Of a stretch of 64,000 nt of DNA, positions 55,121-64,000 are shown piece by piece; the stretch's first letter is position 1; each line of letters begins with the position of its first letter. The notes beneath the pieces were generated by a model. The model searched no databases. It saw only the letters and a list, made by a program, of their open reading frames with translations, and had not been told where the DNA came from. Source of the DNA: Corydoras sp. C115 (taxonomy: Eukaryota; Chordata; Actinopteri; Siluriformes; Callichthyidae). Position numbers and translations under genes: made by a program. The stretch covers positions 403,501 through 467,500 of the forward strand of contig JAFMOC010000430.1 of NCBI GenBank assembly GCA_019802505.1. The letters run 5' to 3'.

Positions 55121-57207
55121 AACCCAAATGCACATGGAGGCGAAAAAGCAGGACCACAGTCACGTCTCAAAAAAATAGAGTTTAATGTCCGTGTGCCGTA
55201 TAACAAATTAAATATATTAGTGTTTACAAAACAAGAGGTGCATGACTACTGCATAATCTAATGGTGGATTTTTAGAACTCAAGACATCAGTGATTGGAAC
55301 AAAGCCTATTAAAAACATACAGTTTAATCCCACAGTCCTGAACGCATTATTCTAATCTACGAAGCATCAGCTGACACCACAGAGATTGCTGTCTTAAAGG
55401 ACACAGAAGTAAAGGACAAAGGTAGGAGTGTGGATATGTCCTGACCTATGGGTAATCAAAGCTGTATGTCAGTTCCACTGATAACGAATCACATCAAAGC
55501 CTTTTTCTGCATCGTCTTTTTTTTTTTTTTTTTTTCCCTCTCTCTCAACATTATGGAAACATCTGAGAAATCTGACATCCAAAATTTACATACAATCCCC
55601 ATGTCATTCACTTTTCGTCACAGGGAAATAACTCGCCCTTAAACACGTCCACACATTAGTAATCAGTCCACGCGACCAGGCTGATGATGTACACTGGCCC
55701 AAAATAAAAATACTCTAAGAATGCTGGTCCAGGATCAGCCACCAGTTACGTCATTTAGCCAATTAGTCGAGTTAATTGGTCATTTCATCTTGAGGGTGCA
55801 CAGATGGGACCGGTGCTTGCTGGAATTAGACCCATTGATTCCGTTTGAATCAAGGCAGGTGGGGCAAATAAGCATACCTCTTTAAGCAGGTCCTGGATCG
55901 GCATTCTTACTCTGAGAAAATCCCGATCCTTAATCTAACCTAGTCTAAACTAAGGCAAAAAAACATTGTAAGCCACCTCAGTGATACAAAACAGGAAAAC
56001 ACAAAGTAGTGGTCATAAGTTCAGGTGACCAGACATGACCCTACAGCAGATACTGAACAGCTCATAAAGGTTTTTTTATTGGGTTTAAAGCCTTAAGCTC
56101 TCGGTGGAAAGCTGTAATCCTTTAGAACTGAGAGTTGTTCAATATCCAATAAATTAAGTATGGAGGTGAGCCCTCTGCATAAATCTCACTCCAACAGTAA
56201 GTACGCTTTTAGATGATGAGTATCTTCGTCAGCTCATCGTCAGGCTGCACGCAAAGCCGCTTCGTCATTATCCATTAGTGGAAAGTTTACAGAAGCACAA
56301 AACATATTTCAGTTTATAGAATCAGGATCGCTGACTGCAGTGGTTTCATGTAAATCTGAGCTAACCACTGCACCACACTGACGGGACCTCAATGGGATGA
56401 TATGGGCAGATAAAAGTTTACTAATGAATGGTTGTACTCTTTTCGGCTCCTCACGCAACTGTTGACTAAAAATATCTCAAATATTTAATATAAAAAAATC
56501 ATATTGATTTAAAAGCGATTTGTTTGTTGTTGCTTCAGCAGTGGCCACAACTCTGCTGAGGACTTTTATTGAGATTGTTAGTTAAATAAATACCAGACCA
56601 CTGAATGAGCAATCAGAATGTAATAATAATAATATAATAAATAAAGCTCACAAAGCCGTATTAAATGCATGATAAGAATAAAGTCACTTTTGATGTATCA
56701 ATAGCCTGCAGTCCTGTCTCAATTTCTGGGATAGTTAGATAGAGGTCAGTGGCAACTGTGACAAAGTTGAATTTGGTTAAACTTTAGCGCAGGTCCAAGG
56801 CAGTACCACTCTGAGAATGGCAAGTGGAACCACTGTCTCCATGAGAGAACACCTGCACTGTGAGCTCACAGAGCATTTACCATGTTTACCAGCTTGTAAT
56901 TATTTGCCAGTGCCAATTAAAACTGCAGCCACAAATACTCTAAAGTAACAGCAGCCAATGGATGGTTCAAGGGACACCCAGGTTCCAAATAATCACTGGG
57001 TACACATGGTTAATAGAGTGCAAAGACACTTGGTGCACTACGCTGAGTATCTGAGCTACATGTGATGACTGAGTCATTTGTTCTTTCATTTAAATATGGT
57101 CTCTCCAAATACCAGTTCACTCGAATGCTTGTACTGAAGGTTTAGTTTTGTCAGAGGTCATGGTTGTTGTGGTGGAGCCTTCTCTGGAAAAGGCGGGTGC
57201 AAGGCAT
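55121..57207. other. Intergenic or distal nab1 3' region, no gene seen
   Basis: No coding exon on either strand. A T-run is at 55518-55536. GGTCCAGGATCAGCCACC near 55725 and related motifs hint at old dispersed repeats. Confidence 0.4.
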
Positions 57208-57414
57208 CCACAGGGTGTGGTAGCTCAGTGGTTCAGTTGTTAAGGTGATGGGCTTACAATCCTGATTTTACCAATGTGGGTTCTTGAGCAAGACCCCTAC
57301 CCCTCATTGCTCCAGGGATTCTGTATGTAACCCTGAGTTCTGACCCTAAAAATTAGGTTTAGGTGTAAGGGGCTTTGGATAAAAGTGTCTGCTTAATGAC
57401 TAAATGTAAATGTA
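57208..57414 (+). repeat. SINE-L2 copy
   Basis: GTGTGGTAGCTCAGTGGTTC to GGATAAAAGTGTCTGCTTAA with a TGTAAA tail. Confidence 0.82.
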
Positions 57415-57747
57415 ACTTAATCCAGGAGGTAATCCAGCATTTCTGAAGTTAATTTCTGCCTGGCTATAGGTGGGACTGTTGAGCAATTGTCAGGGGGCAT
57501 CACTGGAAGGTATAGGAGCGTAGGATTGTGGGTGCCACACCATGCCAGCCTTAAAATTCTCTGATTGAAGAAATTCGAAGGATTCTAGGTATTAAACCAA
57601 TTCCAATGGCAATCCATTGGAATTAAACCAATCTATAGCATCCTTTAAAACTTGGTCTGTCAGGTAGGATTTATGAGTCGAGGGGAACCTCCAATAAGAA
57701 CATTCAAAGATGCATAGTCACCTGAATTTACTCCCTTAAAATACAGA

Positions 57748-57892
57748 TTCTCAATGCCGGTCCTGGTGACCCCCCCCTCTGCTTACCAATCAGCTCATGG
57801 ATGTCCCAAAATGGAGTTAACATGACGCGTAAAAGCAGAATAAGCAGGACAATGTGTCAGGCAGTAGGCCTCCAGGACCGGGCTTAAGAAAC
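57748..57892. mobile_element. Short palindromic MITE
   Basis: TCTCAATGCCGGTCCTGGTG at the left and CCTCCAGGACCGGGCTTAAG at the right are imperfect inverted ends. About 145 bp, non-coding. Confidence 0.6.
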
Positions 57893-58180
57893 CATGGCGA
57901 AGACAAAACTGCAAAGGACCTGAATGAGAAGAACGCTTCACAGATTATAATCCCTATTTGTCGAGTCATAGCTTTGAAAGGTAAAAAAAAATGGCACTTA
58001 AATGAAACTTTTGCATACGTAAGTTTTAAGAAATCATATAAAAAAAAGAGAGAGAGCTAAAGACGATTTCTCCAGCCTGACGTACGCGAAGCACTGGGAT
58101 GTGAGAATCAGTCGGTTAAACTCACGGAGAGGTATTCAGTAGAAACATAAACACAGTTCATAGATCAGCTCGAGTTCACG

Positions 58181-58224
<44 letters not shown>

Positions 58225-59346
58225 GTACGACTGTGGGAAACCTGATTGCTGCTCCTACTGCACGGAAACATCACGAACGAAATGGTACGAGAAAAAGAAA
58301 AAGCACAGTTCACCATTAAATAAAAAGAATCTACGGGAGATGTGAAGTAAAAGTGGTTTTAAATGATTCTCGGATCAAACACTAGTGCATATCAGTTACA
58401 TTAGTACACCAGCCAAATCTAAGACTAAACCTAAAACTACTAACCAGAGAGTACAGAGAGTGTGCTGTACATTAAACAGCCCGGAGACTGCGACACGGAC
58501 ACGCCAGGTTCAAAACAACAGCTACTCGGTATTGCTCTACTACCACACGCGCTATTGTTCATTACAGACCAGAACAGGGACGGTGTTTGGATGCCGCAGA
58601 GACGCCGCCCTGAAGATTTCATCCCTTTTTAGATGACCTCCGAAGCACAGAAACTGAAACCGGCCCATTCAAAAGGTTCCCGGGACTCCCGGCTGAGCCG
58701 ATTAAAACGGGACTTCTTATTTGGGAACCATTGGAAACTTTGTCCCACTACGTTTTTTTTTTTTTTTTTTCAAGCTGCAGGGTGAAAATATTCAAGCCTG
58801 CCATCTGAGGCATTTCCCACGTAGTATTTGCTCCCAAACAAAGTCGGCACGCTGAATTGTGCTCAACTGCGGGAATAATCAACGACAAAATTTGACATGC
58901 AGTCATTATATAGATATATATATATATATGTATATATATACACGAAGCACAGACTGTATTTAAATAACATCATCTCAACATTTTCCACATATCAACAAAT
59001 GTATGTACAAGTAGTCCATGCCAAATCAGAATAAAAGAGAGAGAGAGACAGCAGACAGAGAGAGAGACATATAGAGACAAAGAGAGACCGAGAGAGAGAG
59101 AGTTTGAGAAAGAGAAATTGTGGAGGTTACACATATAGTCAGTGACGACACAAAGTCTACCCAAGGAAAAAAAATAAGGGCTCTAGGTGCTTTGGCAAAA
59201 AAACAACAAAAAAAAAACTAGGAACGAAATAACTATTTTGAGGCAACGTTGGTTATTAAGGCTCTACTGTAGTTGTGCTCCTTTAGTATTCACTGACAAA
59301 CAAAATAGTTCATTATGTGTCAAAAAGGACGGGACAGGGGGTTCTG
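57893..59346 (-). other. nab1: Probable nab1 3' UTR / downstream region
   Basis: Lies directly 3' of the nab1 stop codon on the minus strand. Contains (CA)n at 58184-58223, a T run at 58752-58770, (TA)n at 58905-58945 and (GA)n at 59035-59110. Otherwise it is low in dispersed repeats, unlike the rest of the window. A poly(A) site cannot be placed with confidence. Confidence 0.45.
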
Positions 59347-59435
59347 CTATCTGGAATCTTCGGGTTCCGACTTGATGACCTTCTTTTCCGAAAGGTTCAG
59401 GGCACATGGGGTCACGTCAGGTCCGCCGCCGTTTT
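59347..59435 (-). CDS. nab1: nab1 last coding exon
   Basis: Acceptor ATTGCAG before 59435, stop TAG at 59347-59349. With two leading bases completing a Glu codon it reads NGGGPDVTPCALNLSEKKVI and then KSEPEDSR. Vertebrate NAB1 ends in EKKVIKTEPEDSR. The IKSEPED segment has the form of a SUMO-acceptor site (psi-K-x-E), as noted for NAB proteins. NAB1 is a nuclear co-repressor of EGR transcription factors, with N-terminal NCD1 and NCD2 domains encoded outside this window. Confidence 0.94.
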
Positions 59436-59462
59436 CTGCAATGAAACAGGTTCATGTTTAAG

Positions 59463-59640
59463 GTTTATTTATTTATATGGAGCTTCCCACATATAGAACA
59501 TCGTACACGCAAGTGGCTTTACGGTGTTCTAACTCTGAACCCTCAAAGAACAAGCTGAAGCGACAGTGGCAAGGAAATACTCCCTGGTGTTGTTAGAACC
59601 TTGTGAGGACCGAGGCTCAGGCAGCATCAACAGTGCACGA
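59463..59640 (-). repeat. Dispersed repeat in the last nab1 intron
   Basis: CAAAGAACAAGCTGAAGCGA, CAGTGGCAAGGAAATACTCC and CTTGTGAGGACCGAGGC. Confidence 0.6.
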
Positions 59641-59668
59641 CCCAAAAATCGAGCAGTATAATTTAGAT

Positions 59669-59802
59669 TTTTTGTGGCTAAGGAACCAGCCATGCGACAT
59701 GATGGTCCCCGGTTCGATTCCCGGTCCCACAAAGTACTATTGATCAAAAAAAATTTGGGCAAGGACCCTAACCCCAATTGCTCTCTGGGTACCGTGTACA
59801 GG
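59669..59802 (+). repeat. SINE-3-like fragment
   Basis: GTGGCTAAGGAACCAGCCAT, CCCCGGTTCGATTCCCGGTC and CCCCAATTGCTCTCTGGGTA. Opposite orientation to the other SINE-3 copies. Confidence 0.6.
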
Positions 59803-59823
59803 GCATAGTAGTCAAAATAGATC

Positions 59824-60150
59824 ATCTATCCATTATCTTCCGCTTTATCCTCTACTGGGGTCGTGAGGGGGTTCCCCATGCCCATCCAGGGAAGAACGTT
59901 TCAGGCGTTGGGCAGATACACCCAGGACAGGACGCCAATCTATCACTGGGCACACACTCATGGGGCAATTTGGAGAATTCAATTGACCTTGATCCATGTT
60001 TTTGGACTGTGGAAGGAAACCGGAGAACCCGGAGGAAACCCACGTGGACATGGGGAGAACATGGAAACTCTACCCAGATTGGGATTCAAACCGGGAATCC
60101 CCAGCACTGAGAGGAGAACATGCTAAACACTAAGCCACCGTGCCGCCCTG
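59824..60150 (-). repeat. SINE-D copy in the nab1 intron
   Basis: TCTATCCATTATCTTCCGC to AAGCCACCGTGCCGCCC. The CA-rich region is short. Confidence 0.92.
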
Positions 60151-60220
60151 ATTTTGACTTTATAATAATATTACAAAATACAAATAAATTTGACCAATTT
60201 TAAATGACATTTTCCAGTCA

Positions 60221-60572
60221 GGGCGGCACGGTGGCTTAGTGGTTTAGCATGTTCTCCTCTCAGCACTAGGGATTGCCGGTTCGAATCCCCATCTGGGTGG
60301 AGTTTCCATGTTCTCCCCGTGTCCGTGTGGGTTTCCTCCGGGTTCTCCGGTTTCCTCCCACAGTCCAAAAACATGGATCAAGTGTATTGAGTTCTCCAAA
60401 TTGCCCCATATAGAGTGTGTGTGTGTGAGTGAGTGTCTGCCCAGTGATAGATTGGTGTCCTTTCCTGGGTGTATCTGCCCAGCGCCCGAAACGTTCTCCC
60501 CTGGATGGGCATGGGGAACCCCACTGTGACCCTACTAGAGGATAAAGAGGAAGATAATGAATGAATTAATGA
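60221..60572 (+). repeat. SINE-D copy in the nab1 intron
   Basis: AGGGCGGCACGGTGGCTTAG to GATAATGAATGAATTAATG. Forms an inverted pair with the preceding copy, about 70 bp apart. Confidence 0.92.
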
Positions 60573-60695
60573 AGTTCAGTCAGAACATTAGAAAGTCTTT
60601 ATTGTATTCTCTGAAACGTTCCTGGAATCTTCATCTTCAGTAACTTTGGAGGTAAAGTCTGATGGCAGGATGTAGTGTCTCACGTACTCACACAC

Positions 60696-60833
60696 CTGTA
60701 GCAGCCGCCGCCTTCTCCAGGCTGGCCTGGTGGTGTCTTTTCAGCTCGTTGGCCAGTTGCTTGCCGAGAGTTGTGTCTCCGTCAGACGCTCCTGCCCTTT
60801 GTCCCGTCACTCGCAAATTCAGAGGCCTTTCAC
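60696..60833 (-). CDS. nab1: nab1 penultimate coding exon
   Basis: A 138-nt exon. Acceptor TGAAAAG before 60833, donor ACAG|GTGTGTGAG at 60696/60695. After two bases completing a Gly it reads ERPLNLRVTGQRAGASDGDT, then TLGKQLANELKRHHQASLEK and AAAAT, and it leaves in phase 1, matching the last exon. ERPLNLR is shared with vertebrate NAB1 (GERPLNLRMP); the rest is a variable C-terminal segment. A stronger-looking donor GTGAGTAC lies 4 nt downstream but would break the frame. Confidence 0.92.
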
Positions 60834-60949
60834 CTTTTCACATAAAAAAAATACACACTCTGTTAATTTACTACTGAAAGGAAATCTCATCACTGCCATC
60901 ATCAAGGGGTTATATTCTAGGATCTATTTTTTTTATTGGATGATCACCG

Positions 60950-61600
60950 GGACGGCACGTTGGCTTCGTGCTTTAGCACGTTCTCCTCTCAGCACTAGGG
61001 ATTCCCGGTTCGAATCCCCATCTGGGTGTAGTTTCCATGTTCTCCCCGTGTCTGCGTGGGTTTCCTCCGGGTTCTCCGGTTTCCTCCCACAGTCCAAAAA
61101 CATGGATCAAGTCAATTCATCCATCCATCCATTATCTCCCGCTTTATCCTCTATTAGGGTCGCGGTGGGGTTCCCCATGCCCATCCAGTAGAGAATGTTT
61201 TGGGCGCTGGGCAGATACACCCAGGACAGAGCGGACACACATTCACTCACACAGACACACTCTATATGGGGCAATTTGGAGAACTCAATTGACCTTGATC
61301 CATGTTTTTGGACTGTGGGAGGAAACCGGAGAACCTGGAGGAAACCCACGCGGACACAGGGAGAACATGGAAACTCCACCCAGATTGGAATTCGAACCGG
61401 GAATCCCTAGTGCTGAGAGGCGAACATGCTAAACCACTAAGCCACCATGCCGCCCATCAAGTCAATTGAATTCTCCAAATTGCTCCATATAGAGTGTGTA
61501 AGTGAGTGTGTGCCCAGCGATAGATTGGCTCTCTGTCCTGGGTGTATCTGCCCAGCGCCCGAAACGTTCTCCCTTGGATGGGCATGGGGAACCCCCCCCC
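60950..61600 (+). repeat. SINE-D copy interrupted by another SINE
   Basis: 5' half 60950-61117 and 3' half 61456-61600 of one plus-strand copy. The break is at ATCAAGTCAATT. Confidence 0.92.
61118..61455 (-). repeat. SINE-D copy nested inside a SINE-D
   Basis: Minus-strand copy flanked by ATCAAGTCAATT at 61106-61117 and 61456-61467, a 12-bp target duplication. Confidence 0.94.
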
Positions 61601-61666
61601 CGGACGGATGATCACCAAACAATCTGGCCACGACTGTCCTACATTGTTGTTGCTGCCCATCACAAG

Positions 61667-61795
61667 GTTTCTTCCTTATGATAACAACACAACAGGGAGT
61701 TTTGTCTTGCCACTGTCGCTTCGGCTTGTTCTTTGGGGGTTTAAAGGCGTTTAACTCTGTAAGGCTGCTTTGTGACGACGTACTATAAATAAATA
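61667..61795 (+). repeat. Dispersed repeat ('caaagcagctttacag' family)
   Basis: TTTCTTCCTTATGATAACAA, TTGTCTTGCCACTGTCGCTT and AGGCTGCTTTGTGACGACGT. Confidence 0.68.
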
Positions 61796-61957
61796 AAAAC
61801 GCACTATAATTAAATAAATTAAACTTGATTGTCAGGACAGCATCACTGTCTTTTTAATTGTTAAATAGTTTAAATTGTTCCAATAGTTAAATACAGGTCA
61901 CCTGATCATGTCATGATAACCTTCGTCTTAATTACTGACGGCACTTCCACCCAACAA

Positions 61958-62140
61958 AGTCTCTCTATCTCTCTTTCTCCATCTTTACCACCCACTCGCT
62001 CGGTCTATCTCTGTCCTCTCTCTCTCTCTCACTCTCACCCACCACCCATCTCTATCTCTCCCCTCATTCCTCTCCCTTTCTTTCGCTTCCTCCCCCAGCT
62101 CTCGCAGCTCTCTCATTCTCTCCCCGCCGCACTCCTCATT
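61958..62140. repeat. CT-rich low-complexity tract
   Basis: Long pyrimidine-rich run on the plus strand with TCTCTC/CCACCC motifs. Confidence 0.9.
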
Positions 62141-62146
62141 TCTCTC

Positions 62147-62227
62147 TCTGCAGAGCCCATACGCCCACTCAGAGTGCATGCTGGGATATGAGGAGGTCGA
62201 AGAAGCTGGCACAGTTCATGAAGGAGG
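62147..62227 (+). other. Exon-like segment, plus strand, unproven
   Basis: A strong pyrimidine tract and CTCTCTGCAG acceptor end at 62152. The following sequence is open in one frame (SPYAHSECMLGYEEVEEAGT) up to a GGAG|GTATTC donor-like site near 62226. I recognise no protein. It is antisense to nab1 and could be chance next to the CT tract. Confidence 0.2.
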
Positions 62228-62665
62228 TATTCATTGGAATGAGAAGGGAGGTTGCTGTTCACAGTGGAAACTCCCTCAATAACCAACGCTAATATCACAA
62301 AGAGTCGCTTCATTAAAACACAATGCTCACCAACGCTGACCACACACTGGCTCCACACACAGGGGTGCACTCACCGAAGTTTAAATTTAACTGTGGTACC
62401 GAGCACGTAATACCTACAAACTCTGAAACGTGAACTCAGACCCGCTGTGGAAATAGAACAAAGAACCAAACGAGAGTCAAAACTAATTTATGTGTCGCTC
62501 AGCTCTCGGTATTTAGAATAAACAACTTTCAAATTAATAGCCCAATGCTCTAAACACCATGCCCCCCCTCCTGCCCCCCGTCCCCGTCTGAAGCATCAAG
62601 ACCCTCAATGCCTTTAAGGTGCTTAATGTAGAAAACAGTTTATACTAGTTCTATATTTTTATTTA
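62228..62665. other. nab1 intron, no exon seen
   Basis: No segment resembling the preceding nab1 exon is visible on the minus strand. Confidence 0.4.
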
Positions 62666-62667
62666 AG

Positions 62668-63023
62668 AAACCATCCATCCATTATCTTCCGCTTTATCCT
62701 CTACTAGGGTTGGGGGGGGGGGGGCTGGAGGGGGGGGTTCTTCATGCCAATCCAGGGGAGAACGTTTCGGGCACTGGACAGATAGACCCAGGAAAGGGCG
62801 CCAATCTATCACTGGACACACACTCGCACAGACACACTCTATATGGGGCAATTTGGAGAATTCAATTCACCTTGATCCATGTTTTTGGACAGTGGGAGGA
62901 AACCGGAGAACCCGGAGGAAACCCACGCGGACACGGGGAGAACATGGAAACTCCACCCAGATGGGGATTCGAAACGGGAATCCCCAGAGCTCAGGAGAAC
63001 ATGCTAAACCACCGTGCAGCCCT
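62668..63023 (-). repeat. SINE-D copy
   Basis: CATCCATCCATTATCTTCCG to AAACCACCGTGCAGCCC. Poly-G run at 62709-62723. Confidence 0.9.
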
Positions 63024-63179
63024 TTTATTTTAGAATAAAAATCTTTACTCCTATCGCACTTTGTATAGTTTTTCAAAATGCTTCATAAAATGGCAAGGAA
63101 AGGAAATTACTGACACAAAAATAAGAATTGCAAACTGTTACATGAAACAAGGTCTCCTTTGCTTTTAAAAGCTGTTTCC

Positions 63180-63590
63180 CTTGGGTTTTTATTCCGTTCC
63201 TTTAGTTTTTTTTTTGCAACCTGCGAGCTGCTTTTGTAATATACTCCTTGAGTTTTACCTTTTTCCCAATTTTAAATCCATTCCTTCAATATTTAAATAT
63301 TTCAATCCGTTTCTGTAGTTTTTAACCTGTTCCCTCAGTTTTTAATTAATTCTCACTTTTTTGAATCCTTTTTTCGCAGTTTTCGGCAATCTGTCCGCTT
63401 AGTTTGCAGCCTGTTAGCTGATTTTGCGATATATCAGTTTGGCAACCTATTTACATTTATCTCTTTTGCAATTCGTTCCCTCATCTAGTAAATTTTAAAA
63501 TCTATTTTCCTACTTTTGCAATCCATCTCTTTGATTCTGAAATTTCTTAATTCACTTTTGAAATCCACTTTCTTTCTAAGAATGCAAAAA
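63180..63590. repeat. Degenerate ~20-bp tandem repeat
   Basis: A long run of diverged units close to TTTTGCAATCCGTTCCCTCAG (for example TTTTTAACCTGTTCCCTCAG, TTTTGCAATTCGTTCCCTCA). An old minisatellite in nab1 intronic DNA. Confidence 0.7.
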
Positions 63591-63716
63591 CGAAATAGAT
63601 TACAAAAGCAAGAAAATAAATGTAAAAATGAATTAGCATTTTTTTTTCCCCTCAGCCAACACCGGTGGGCTCTGTAAAATTTAACAAACTGACAAAATAA
63701 AAAAATTAAATAATAA

Positions 63717-63896
<180 letters not shown>

Positions 63897-64000
63897 GCTT
63901 TCGTCTTTGTTCTACAGAGCTATAATCTATAGCTATAATCAAGCAGCTGGCTAAAAAAAAATGACAACTGAAGAATAAACAGACCTTTGAGTGTTAATTA

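Noticed and set aside
60686..60691. Alternative nab1 donor GTGAGT at 60691
   Set aside because: It has a better consensus than the chosen site, but it would add 4 nt and put the conserved last exon out of frame.

Overview
This is vertebrate, almost certainly teleost, genomic DNA. Two spliced protein genes with vertebrate orthologues are readable. The rest is dominated by dispersed repeats typical of ray-finned fishes: tRNA-derived SINEs of the DANA/Mermaid type, L2-clade LINE tails, Tc1/mariner and hAT remnants, and dense microsatellites. The SINE and L2 types suggest an ostariophysan-like fish, but the species cannot be named from this sequence.

Layout. (1) About 1-21 kb: the 5' half of glutaminase (gls) on the minus strand. 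Five coding exons were placed, with matching splice phases: exon 1 (mitochondrial presequence) 20404-20660, exon 2 7766-7862, exon 3 6562-6683, exon 4 2660-2789 and exon 5 2490-2569. The remaining exons, including the catalytic serine, lie left of the window. A CpG-rich promoter region sits at about 20.48-20.95 kb, and a 37-38 bp minisatellite lies 1-2 kb upstream of it. (2) About 21-26 kb: intergenic repeats. (3) About 26.8-34.3 kb, plus strand: a decayed, or poorly assembled, interferon-induced very large GTPase (GVIN) gene. It has two small symmetric phase-1 exons and then one giant exon with several frame breaks. (4) About 34-59 kb: repeat-rich intergenic DNA with no intact gene, including a 5'-truncated L2 LINE, a Tc1-like transposon and one unusual GC-rich unique patch at 47.7-48.0 kb. 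(5) About 57-64 kb: the 3' end of nab1 (NGFI-A binding protein 1) on the minus strand. Its last coding exon is 59347-59435 and the penultimate one 60696-60833; the rest of the gene lies beyond the right edge.

nab1 and gls are on the same strand in the same order as human NAB1-GLS, so the window is an old syntenic block. A teleost-type immune GTPase on the opposite strand and many SINEs have been added to it. Roughly 50 DANA/Mermaid-like SINE copies or fragments are present. Several are inserted into older elements (L2, hAT, Tc1, a TIR element, another SINE) with readable target-site duplications, which gives a relative insertion history.

In the repeat entries, 'SINE-D' means this DANA/Mermaid-like family: tRNA-like head with A box near GGCTTAGTGG and B box GGTTCGAATCCC, conserved core GTTTCCTCCGGGTTCTCCGG, and an (GAAT)n/(GGAT)n tail. 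'SINE-L2' means a second tRNA-derived family with an L2-type 3' tail (GGATAAAAGCGTCTGCTAAA). 'SINE-3' means a third tRNA-like family containing GCTCAAGGGCACTT. Long open frames inside these repeats are not genes.
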